Assembly: GCA_026874595.1 (NCBI GenBank)
Contig: CM049312.1
Coordinates: 31,127,456-31,191,455, forward strand
DNA length: 64,000 bases
DNA from: Sipunculus nudus
Taxonomy: Eukaryota; Annelida; Sipuncula; Golfingiida; Sipunculidae
Direction: 5' to 3'
In this document: positions 24,306-34,600 of the stretch, piece by piece
How positions within the stretch are numbered: position 1 is the first letter of the stretch
Layout: each line of letters begins with the position of its first letter
Notes under the pieces: generated by a model
Databases searched by the model: none
Told to the model about the DNA's origin: nothing
Seen by the model: the letters and a program-made list of their open reading frames with translations, nothing else
Position numbers and translations under genes: made by a program

Positions 24306-25351
24306 CCCTGTTTGAATCTTTATATTATTAATATATACCGCAAAACTTAAAAGACGATAACAATTTAATTTTTTTTTTCATATAACTTCATGGATTTCAT
24401 TGCTTTGTAAGAAATAAGCTGAACCAAAAAATGTTATGTAATATATCGGAATTCTTCCGGTAACACCGCACCTCATTAGTCTGAAGTGTCCTTGTAAGTT
24501 GTATTTGAAAAGGGTTACTTAAGATTAAACTGCCCATTTAATTAAATTCTAAGATCATAACGAAAATAGACTGATATATTTTTCCGAAATTAATAATTAA
24601 GGTGTATTATATGATGTTGAATTTATCCATCGGCTGCCCACATCGCACGGTCTAAGAACATTTTCATTTCCTGTTTTTTTTTTAACTCATGTTACTCAGG
24701 AAGAGTAAGAGAACAAATATGCTATATAATCTGATTAGAATTTTCACGCTTTGATCACATGGCTGTTCTATATGCTTATGGGCCAGAGTGAATAATTGGC
24801 ATTTAAAAAAAGATATAGGGCCTCTGTAGCATGGAGCACCTGGCACACGTCAGGAGATTCGAATATGGGTAGAGCCACCCAGCAATAAAGAACGCTTTGC
24901 GGCCACACAACCGAGTGAGACTTTCGGGGATGTCGGATGCAGTTCACCTTTGCGTAGTTTAACTTAAAAAAATATGGGTCGGTCAGCTTACGCAAGGAGT
25001 GCTATAAGGGTGCGCAATATTATCGGTATATGGAGACACGCTGATGTCGCATGTTGCGTATGGTCACACATTTTTCAAATATCGATCTTTTTCCATTTGT
25101 TTAAACCTGTATAAAACTGATTTTTGTACTAAAAATTTTATCTCTAATGGACCGGGATTAACGACACGATTATAATAAACGCCGTTATCTTATCTGTATA
25201 AGTTTAGGAAACGTCAAGAAGGCCTGATATACCTAAGATCACAGGCACCGCGCCAAAGGTAATTCGCATGTCCACTCGATGGCTGCCAGAAATATTTCAA
25301 TTCAGCAACATGAAAGTCGTGCTGAACACGGTCATAATAATTAATCATTCA

Positions 25352-25353
<2 letters not shown>
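24306..25353. other. AT-rich noncoding stretch
   Basis: No gene-like frame beyond short chance frames, and no recognised repeat. Confidence 0.5.

Positions 25354-25403
<50 letters not shown>
25354..25403. repeat. (AT)n microsatellite
   Basis: The longest pure AT run in the window, about 50 bases. Confidence 0.95.
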
Positions 25404-25404
<1 letters not shown>

Positions 25405-26717
25405 CAATATCATCCTAATATTTTTTTTATAAACAAAAATAATTTGACCTTTTTTGTGAATATAATTTGTTCCCGATTGCGAGAGCCTCGGATTGAAAGG
25501 TAAGCCCATCCCTAGTCTGTATAAAAAATCAATATTCACCGTCGTAACAGGTCAGCCAGTACAGTTGTAAACCATACATAAACGGGAGCTCATTTTATGT
25601 AATAACTTTAAAGCAGTAGCTTTTCCGCTCTGTAAATCAAAGCTGGGTAGGACGCAATAACTGCATAATTGTTCCAATTTAATGCCGCACTAATCATGGA
25701 CTCTTAGATTATCTCATAAGAAGAGTTAAAATAGGCAAAATTATAGAACAAGAACTAATTACATGGAGGATCGGAGGAGATGATAGCCCTCAACGACCGT
25801 TTCTTTGAATTCACATATATAATTGCAACATTATTAGGTATCCCTTCCGTAATCTGCTCCGTATTCCGTAATCTATTCATAAAAAAATTAGGTGGAATCT
25901 TCCTTCGACATTTTTTAAAGTAAAATATTAATGTGAGTTACCATACGACCAAAAAAAGTGTATTAATATAAATTAAATCAAATTATCAAATAAATTAAGT
26001 TTAATCAAATTGAAAGAAGTTAAAGTAAGTTTTCTAGGAACAGATGGATTGCGCTTATTATTAGGCAATGGGAGCAGCGCCCGACTAATTTGCACAGAAA
26101 GCTGCTGGGAAAAATAGCACTATAGATTATTTTGGATATTTGTTTATGTATACGAACTTCCGATACTTTACGCCATTGTCAGCTCACTGCATCATAATTT
26201 TCGTGTTTTTTTTTTTTAACAATTAAAATTTACTGAATACTCAAGTAAAAGGTCTCAGTTTTAATATGATTTTAGTAATCTGGTGTTCTGCATCCATTGA
26301 TTCTGTATTTGCAAATAAATTATAAGAAAAGTGAGTTAAGGATTTCCTTTATATCCTGGCCTACTGATGTTTGAGTTTATGGACTATAAGATCATTAGTT
26401 TTTGCTCAATGGTTACAATGTTTAATGAATGATCAACATCAGAATCTAAAATGAAGAACAGGGTGAATGCAGCAGACAACCGGTACACTCCTAATACATG
26501 AGAAAGTTAGTGATTTCGTGTTTTAAGTATGAATTACTTCACAATTCAACACAATCCTATGAAACGGAGAGCAGATTAAATCGTGTGTCTTGTGATGATA
26601 GACTTGTAATCTTATAAGCCGTATGACAAAACAGAATTTCGAAAGCATTCCAGCATCACACAATACTTGCAAGTTTAGTGTCAAAATTTTTATTTTTTAT
26701 AGTCTGATCTTAAGGTA
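25404..26717. other. AT-rich noncoding stretch
   Basis: No gene or recognised repeat. It directly precedes the foldback element. Confidence 0.5.
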
Positions 26718-27324
26718 GTATCTCACTGGGCTGCGACAGCTTGCGACTAGTTAGAGACACGACAATTGCGAGAAAATACGCGAATTAGCGACAATTTTCC
26801 CTGGCAATCACACTGAATCGTATTTACGACCTGTTTGCGAACATCGTACGAGTGTTTGGCCCAAAATTCGCCTGACTTCGTATACCCGTCGTGCGAATGT
26901 CGTGCGATATTCACAAGACATTCGCACGACATTTGTGAAATATTCGCACGACAATTCGTGACCAGAATGTCAGATTCTCATTTTTATCTCCAAATATTCG
27001 AAATCTAGTTGCATAGGTCGCAAACCCCTCTCGAAGTAGTCTCGCAGTTCTCGCAATTCCTGACTCGCAGAAACTGACTTGAGAATAGTTCGAGACATGT
27101 TTGAGACGGGTTTGAGACACAAGCGACGCCTCTGCGACTATTTTGCGAGAAAATATGTTTGCGAATTTTTTGAACATGTTCAAAATTTGGGCGACAAGTT
27201 GGCGACACTTTGCGAATCACGCGAGGAAATTGAGAACCGCCGCGAATGTTTTAAGACACTTTTGAGACTCTCTTGCGAATGAATTCGCAATATGTCGCAA
27301 AGCTGTCGCAGCCCAGTGAGATAC
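26718..27324. mobile_element. Foldback/MITE-like element with perfect 25-bp TIRs
   Basis: Terminal inverted repeats at 26718-26742 and 27300-27324 are perfect over 25 bases (outer part GTATCTCACTGGGCTGCGAC) and continue after one indel with GCGAC. A TA dinucleotide occurs at each outer end (26719-26720 and 27322-27323), so a TA target duplication is possible, giving a core of 26721-27321. The interior is dense in short GCGAA/TTCGC, GCGAC/GTCGC and GAGAC words on both strands and has a central hairpin with arms 26888-26901 and 26917-26930. No transposase is encoded; frames at 26747-26932, 26911-27183, 27005-27220 and 27079-27282 are by-products. Superfamily is uncertain. Confidence 0.8.
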
Positions 27325-28141
27325 AGGCTTTACGTGTGATCACTATTCAGAGTCTGATTTGTTTTACACCAGGTCTTTGCGTGAAGGGCAAGGCCTTAAT
27401 ATTTACTCTCTCCCTCTATCAAAAACTCGATACATATGACTTATCAAATACAGGATAATTCTTTTATAAGTATGATGTTTATATAACTATTCTTCCTCAC
27501 ACCTGTAAATAATCCTCGTACATACAGTCGCAGTACATAAATGATTAAACAGACAAAAAAGAGCATTGACTTTGGCACGTGATTTGTATGTTTGGTAACT
27601 TTTACATTAAAAGCTGATCTCAAATTAACCTTTAATATGTTTAAAATGTTTATAACTTTGGCTTAGATGTTTTTACATAACAAAGTTCAGAATCAGACCA
27701 AATAAGCAAATCAATTTCTTTTGCATTGATTTCTCTTCATTGACCCCCCCCCCCCTTTTTTACCCCCGCCCCGCTCCACTTAATCAAGTTCTGGGTTGGT
27801 CCCTGCCTGCTGAGCGAATCGTAGTGACCTTTGATGGATAACGCCTTAGATCTTGTACACTGAATCACAGCGCCACCTTACACGTAATGCTAGCTGACAA
27901 TATTCTTGCTGCCCAATTTGTCGTCACTCTTTTTCTTAGACGAGACGCCAGTGTACCAGGACGTACGTCTCCGATTGAAATGCTTATAAACAAAGGTGGC
28001 AGTGGAAACCTTTGCCCCTTCCCTCACAGCCAAATACCTCGTCTTGCTCTACCATTACCCGTTGTCACGGAACCTAATATAAACAGATCCCGTATGCGTG
28101 ATGAACACAAATTCTGTAACGGTGATAAAAAATTCAGATTC
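27325..28141. other. Noncoding stretch with C tract
   Basis: A run of about 13 C residues lies near 27744-27756, with more C-rich sequence to 27777. A 117-codon frame at 27887-28240 has protein-like composition but no recognised domain and runs across the left boundary of the LTR-like feature, so it is not called as a gene. Confidence 0.5.
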
Positions 28142-28817
28142 TGTAACACTAGGCAGCGTGAAATGTCTAGGGGAATGAATAAAGAAGTCGGTGTTTTTTT
28201 GTTAACAAATAACTATAATTTATTCTTAAAACAACCCTAACAATACAATACACTAAATCAATACAATTATACACTAAAACAGCGGTATAACAACAATGCA
28301 ATACAATCACACAGGAAAATAAAAAATGTGCACAGTACCTGGATACCAACACCGTCACGACGATAAGTTCTTGAAATGTATACTCTCGGAGAATGGCAGC
28401 CCAGTGTAAAGCTCTTGTAACAATCCAAAAAGTAAACTGAAGTCCAAATGCATAAATCCAAGAGAAAGTCTTAGAAAATCTATAATTGTCGCATTCGTCG
28501 GATAAGGTCCTAGAAACTGACACACGCTTCTGCGTCCGCTGGAATCTGCTCTGCTGCTCTCCGACCGTTCTAAAACACAGCCCCTTTTTAACTTCACACC
28601 TCAAGCCGAAAATTTTCCACTTCTCGAACAGTCCTAAGGATTCTACATAACACAGTAAACACGCGTTTCAGGAATTCTCTATAAAACATCGCTGTGTGTA
28701 TCTCTACATCACGTGACCTTGGCTAGGCGTGAAAACCTAAGGCTAACATGACAACGAGAGTTCAACCAGTACGGATTAAACATGGAATGTAACAAACGGC
28801 CCGGCGCGGGTGTCACA
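28142..28817 (-). mobile_element. Possible LTR (solo or truncated)
   Basis: Read on the minus strand, the segment starts TGTGACACCCGCGCC and ends TGTTACA, giving near-inverted TG...CA ends as in retrovirus-like LTRs. An AATAAA signal lies about 80 bases before the minus-strand 3' end (complement of about 28219-28225), a plausible R/U5 poly(A) site. The 145-codon minus frame at 28167-28604 lies inside and shows no domain. The expected 4-6 base flanking duplication is not seen (left flank GATTC, right flank ACACG), and no gag/pol remains are nearby, so the assignment is tentative. Confidence 0.35.
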
Positions 28818-29912
28818 ACACGAGATACGCCCGCGCCACACACAAAAAAAGAGCACCTATAACACCGTAGATGCTTTAGAAACATGTTTAGAAAGATGAA
28901 CGTTGACTTATTATATGATATAACTAGGAACTGTTATATCTAGGAGCTCTCATATATTGTCCTATTTTAATTAAAGATATATTTGATGATCAAAATTCAT
29001 TCATGAATTCATAACATGAAGCTCTCCGCCAGCGTGTCAACAGGTAAAATAGTTAAATTTCTACATCCCTAGAGGTTTACTCAAAATTATTTTATGTAAC
29101 TGCATGTGACTATGACCTTTGTATTACAACAGTCCATTTCGGGTTAAAAGCGGAAGGTTATGAAACCTTATAAAGGTAAGTAATAACATACCGTTACTAT
29201 TGTTTGATTACCTTCATCATCATAAACACTAGAGTATTGCCGTTTTACGACGGACTGAGTTCGTTTGACTTCAGCCTGATTCGCCGGGGACGGGCTTTCA
29301 TATGAGCCCACATCGCCCGCTTGATACATTTCCCAAATTTCTGATTGATTGACTTCGAAAACTTCTTCCAGAAGTTACCCAAACAATGTCAAAGTTCTCA
29401 GAAATTATGTGAATTAATAAAAAATCCCCCTATGATACACTTGGTATCGTTTCCTACAATTCTAGGGGATAAACGGGCATTACCGAGGCCTGGCCGAAAA
29501 GTGTTGCATAAAAACGGATAATGACTACTTTCAACTATAATATAGATTGCAACCCACTTGGTATTGGTCTGCCTTTTTAAAGCCCATCATAGTTGGTTTA
29601 TACGGGAAGAATATCATTTTAGATCACCCACGTAACATTGTAAAGTTGATAATACACAACGTGACGTCAGCAGCTGAGCAGGATGTTTAAACTCAGTTCA
29701 TCATAGAACATCAGTCCAGTCTTGTGTTTCTTGGACAGGGCGGATTCTAAATTTAACTGAGAGAAACAACGTGTTATTTTGGTAGCCGAATGTTGAGTAT
29801 ATAAAGCCCCCACTCTGTTTACTCACCAGATGAAAAACCCTACACAGGTAGAGGCATACTCAAGCCTCAACCCAAACAACCCCGCAAAGAGGGAATACCA
29901 GCCCCACACAGG
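28818..29912. other. Noncoding stretch
   Basis: No supported gene. A TATA-box-like TATATAAAG at 29798-29806 is followed about 25 bases later by an initiator-like CTCACC, but no coding frame follows before the C-rich element. Confidence 0.45.
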
Positions 29913-30111
29913 CGCGGATCCAAAGGGGGCGGGGGTCCAAACCGTCCACCCCCCCCCCCGCTTTTTTGACAAATCATATGAATGACGGTATTTGTGGGGG
30001 TCGAGACCCCCCCCCCCCCCAAGCTCTTAACCAACGACCTTTTTTTGACCATTTGTATGCATGACACCCGTTGACCCCTCCCTGCAAAAATCCTGGATCC
30101 GCCCCCGGTGG
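29913..30111. mobile_element. Short C-rich inverted-repeat element (GGATCC ends)
   Basis: The left end reads GCGCGGATCCAAAGGGGG and the right end CCTGGATCCGCCCCC, so the ends are inverted around GGATCC. Inside, a segment is duplicated about 75 bases apart: TTTTTTGACAAATCATATGAATGAC and TTTTTTGACCATTTGTATGCATGAC types, each next to a run of 12-14 C. CACAGG occurs immediately outside both ends (29907-29912 and 30112-30117), a possible 6-base target duplication. Similar GGATCC-ended C/G-rich repeats are, from memory, common in marine invertebrates. The minus-strand frame through it is low-complexity Gly/Pro. Confidence 0.55.
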
Positions 30112-30117
30112 CACAGG

Positions 30118-31466
30118 TTAGTGTGTCAGGCGTCGAAATATCGCGCGTTCTCAATTTAGCGCAAACCTTGTTCCCGCTAAAAGCGCAAAAATTAAAACCC
30201 CGCGAACAAACCACTTCCACAGTATCCATTATTTCTTTATTAGGATTATGGGGCCTCGTTCTAATAAAATATATCTTTCAAAGACAATTGTTATAATAAT
30301 AAATATACGTGGCAAATGAAATACGCATCGACTCAATATAATAACTGATAATAAAATAAACTATTTGATGAAATGGTTATAACTATTACAAAAAAAATCT
30401 GTGTATTTATTTTTGACAATCAAAGTTCGGAGGAGGTGCTTGATTTTTAAAGGATCCATTGCTATTTTAAATTAATCTACTTACAAAAAATTTATATATT
30501 TATGATTTTTCACAATAATTTGTGTTAAATAAAGGTAACCGTATTCTGACAAATGGGTTAATCATCTCTGCTGGCTCACACTTTGCACTGTTTGATGACC
30601 AAACTGTAAATTGATCTTTGTTAAAATTAAAATGCTTTTTATATAGAGAAAAGCAGTGGTTTCAAATCAAAGGAAATTATATCTCTTGGTGGCCTAGAAA
30701 GTGGATAGATTATCAACTTTGAAGTTGAAAATCAAATAAGTACATAAGACTTTATAATTCCTGGGAATCGAATAATTATTTAGAAGACAGTACTTAAAAA
30801 AATGGCGAATCTGGTTGAATCTGCAGTTGATTATTTTCAGCGCGTACCGGACCCAATTTAACTCCTCATGAGGTTTTAAATTGGAAAAGATTTGAAGTTG
30901 TCAGTCTAACACTATATGCACGTTAATGCTTTAATAAATATATGATTTTGCAAGTGTGTAAATCAATTTTGTCCTGCCGGGAAATAAAAATCATTACAGG
31001 AACAATTGTTCATGCATAGAGTCTTAAATAGCCTAGGTCCATTGGCTTGATGGGCCAACAAATCTATGTGCTCGTTTAACTACTAGAAACAATGGGTCTG
31101 GGGACATTTTTCACACATATATGCACACAATGCACACATGTATAAGCCGACATGGGTTTTAAGAATACATGCGTATAAGTAAGAAAATTATTTAACATTT
31201 GCCTAAGTATATGTGCTTGAACTGGCAGAGGATTGCCGGGGTACGTTGAGCACCGCAACCCGAGCAATGAAGCTTTCGAATCGCCTATTTCACACATCGG
31301 GTTTTACAAAGCTACACTATGCTTTTAATGTGATGACTCGGTTAAGCATATATGCGTATTTTAACGCCGGTGCTAAATGCAATGTCTTTTCTTTACAAAA
31401 AAAGGACCATCGCTGTGTGCGTCGACTTTTTCAAATGCATTACAGTCCTGAATGGGTCAGATCATC
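30118..31466. other. AT-rich noncoding stretch
   Basis: No gene or recognised repeat. Short chance frames only. Confidence 0.5.
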
Positions 31467-31468
31467 TA

Positions 31469-31633
31469 CAGTGGAACCTCTCCTTACGGGCACCTCTGTC
31501 TTAGGGTACGTCCTATAGAGCAGTCCAACCAAAACGTAGGTCCAGAAATCTATAATCACCCTACGAAGGGCACCTTTCTAATGCGGGCAAAATGTCCCGG
31601 CCCGTTGTTGTTCGTAATTTGGAGGTTCAACTG
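31469..31633. mobile_element. Short pogo-like MITE
   Basis: The left end is TA then CAGTGGAACCTCTCCTTACG (TA at 31467-31468). The right end, reverse-complemented, starts CAGTTGAACCTCC, followed by a related ACGGGC. The right flanking dinucleotide is CA, so one target copy has mutated. At about 165 bp it is a typical MITE and shares its terminal CAGTNGAACCTC with the 1.3-kb element at 3231-4535. Confidence 0.7.
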
Positions 31634-34600
31634 CATTTATATGATACAAATGCGCGATTATATCACTTTTATTAAATGTCGGGTGAGAAATAGACCTACC
31701 AGCAAAGATCGCTATATATTTCACAATACAGCTTTCCTTGCCATGGCCGCTTAAACAGTTGGATGTCTAGTAAAGTGTACCAGCTGTACCCTCGAGGCCT
31801 TTACCGGACTAAGACCTGTAACAACAAGCCACAAGGACCCACCCAGTAAACCGGTCCGTCAAAATGCCAAGGGCTCTTATGACATGCGGAACTTATGATT
31901 AAACATGTATGGCAGTTACATAATGAATCGTAAATTGCCTTTTTTTCCCTTGAGCAAAGTGATTTTATCTGAGCTGCTTTAATACTCTCGTGCCTGTCAA
32001 CCTCCGTGATAAGTTAAAATTCATTTGGCTTGACCTCAGGAGAACAAACAGAAATGCCTGAAAATAATCACATTTTAAAGTTTGTTTGATTAAACATACC
32101 GCTAAACCTCTTGAGTTCGTCATCGGCCTTATTCTTGTGTTTAGCACATCTTAATGTAGTTTTTTTTTTACTCTTAAATAAGACCAAGCATCGTGTTTAA
32201 TAACAATGTTGTTAAAGTTCTTCTCCCTATGCTTACAAATAGAATGACACAAAGATGTGCAAGATTAATCTGTCAATAATTGGCATTGATCTTGATGAAA
32301 TACATTGTAATCAGGGTGTTTCGGGATTGGCTTCAAAATATTGCTCGGTCTGTTATACTGATCGTAACTCCATGGTTGTGCTCTCTGTTTACCAAAAGAT
32401 AATTTTTTTTATCCAGAGGAACTGGAGTTTGACAGCACAAAGTCGGGCCATGTGATGCTAAGGATAATATCTCCGAAGGAAGAAGAATATTGTGAAGAGC
32501 TAGGATAATTCACCCGAAACAGCCCAATCATAGTTTGAGGTACGCAGGATCACATACCATTTGTTAAAGATTGTGAAGACAATTCGTTTTTCAATTGCCA
32601 GGGTGGTATCTTAGTACTTTCAATAATTAATTAAATTGTAATTGTACAGAAACCGGATGGTATTGTATAACTGATCAGTTAGAACCTGTCCTGAAACTCT
32701 TATGCATTGTGCTCTGTTCATACAGTACAAATTACACTCCGGGAATAATCAATTCCTGTCTATCATGTGTTAAATTAAGGTAACCTAGGGCAGCATTGTA
32801 AATGAACATCCATCTTTTTTTATAATTCAAACAGGTCAATAAAAATGATGTTTCCCAAAATAAAACAGCGAAACGGAATTGAGATTCGACATGCCGTTCG
32901 GAATGGCGCTGAGAAAGAATAAATAAAACGGCATTTTAATTTATTATAACATCATGAGTAACATACAAAGAATACACGGAATAGGTTTACTTCTCAGACA
33001 GGGGCGACGCATTGATCCAATACGCCAGTAGCCTTGATCTGTCTGTTGACCCTGTATATGACAAAGGGATTTCCTGAATCCGCAACCATTGACACAGGGG
33101 CAACTTTTCGTCATCAAATGTCTAAAAGTCATAAGGATGATGATTGGAAGGGCCACTTGAGTTAGTTTACTGAAGCTATTTCTTTCTATGCTGGAAACTG
33201 ATTGGCTCGGCTTGATAGGTTCAGAGCTAGGATAACTACAGGCGGAGTATCATCAGCTTTTGGAAACTCAGCGGGCCGAGCAAAAATCGGCCGCAAAGAC
33301 TAAATTGACAAAACGGAAGGCGTTTGGGGTGTTTAAGTGGTTTAGCCTTCATTCTTTTCCTATTCCCCTTTGCTGTGGCATGTAAGAGAAGAAAATAAAG
33401 CAAAGGCTTGGGACCATCAAGGGTTAATAACGCTCATTATTCTCTCCGCTTGAATGTTTTCTCTCGTATAAAACAATAAACTGTAAATGATACATTGGGG
33501 TATGGTTTAGGGTGTAAATCCATCGACATATTTATACATACGAGAATTAAAAATACTCGGTTTAGATAGCGCTCGTTAAATCCAATAAAGTCGTATTATT
33601 CTGTTATAGGTCTTTTTCGATAAAGTGTGAACTTTCACGAACGACAATATAACACGTGTGTATCAGAACACACAAACACACGCACATATATATACATTTT
33701 AGTGAATGCTTTAATGGTGTTTTGTGGCAAAAAAGGGACCGATTAGCCACCTGCTTTAAGAAAACATAAAACTGAAAATTTCGATGTGAAAACTCCTTTA
33801 ATGTAAGACTTTAGGCATATCATTTCCACAGCTTCACTCTCTTTGCCGCAAGACCCGAATTTTTTTTTATGATATATGTAAGTAGTTTATTTTTTATTAG
33901 GATAACACACAGGAGTTCTGTGAAAAATAACTTCTATGAAGATGTAAGGAACTTAATTTTAATAACATGTTTTGATATTTTTTTCATTTTATGAAAAAAA
34001 TGAATGTGCATGTAGTATGTTAATACTGGGTCGATAGAGCTGTATAGTCCAATGGCAGACAAGATGGATTCCACTTAGTCAGGGTCGTACCTGGGCAGGT
34101 GAAGCAAGCCACTGTTAATGATTGGTGACACGATGCTTTTCGTCATCTAAACATTTATTAATTATATCAAACGATGAAGGAAACACAAAACTAGTCCACG
34201 GAAGGTGACAGCTAGCTAGCGAACGGTGTTATGCCCATAACAAAGGTGGGCATGCTGAATCCATATACCTAGCTGTTTAAAAAAAATAGAAAACTGCTCG
34301 ATACGTCATTGAGGTGTGAAGAAACTCTTGTTGTGTAGGGTCTCGTTCTAAATTACAATAAATAATTGACAATGATGCATATGGCATCGGTGGATAGTCA
34401 TAATTAACATATAGGTAATTTTCACCTTTTTGAAATTGTTAATAGCGGTGAGATAAAGGTTCTTTCTCTTTTAACTCCTGGTTTATTTCCACTGTGTTTT
34501 AAAAACGTGTCCTTGAAGCAACAAAAACTTTTGTATTTTAACAAACCTAAAAAGACTTACTCTAACCTTAGTTGTGTGCTTAAATTTATACTTCGATTAA

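Noticed and set aside
28167-28604. 145-codon minus frame as a membrane protein
   Set aside because: It falls entirely inside the LTR-like segment, has no recognised domain, and its length is within chance for this much DNA.
28782-28796. TGGAATGTAACAAAC resembling miR-1
   Set aside because: Similarity ends after ten bases, no hairpin is visible, and it lies inside the LTR-like segment.
29798-29806. TATATAAAG as a core promoter
   Set aside because: The motif and a weak initiator are present, but no exon or other promoter features follow, so it is mentioned only within the surrounding stretch.
29867-30229. 120-codon minus frame with Gly/Pro runs as a protein
   Set aside because: The Gly and Pro stretches come from C/G homopolymers of a small inverted-repeat element.
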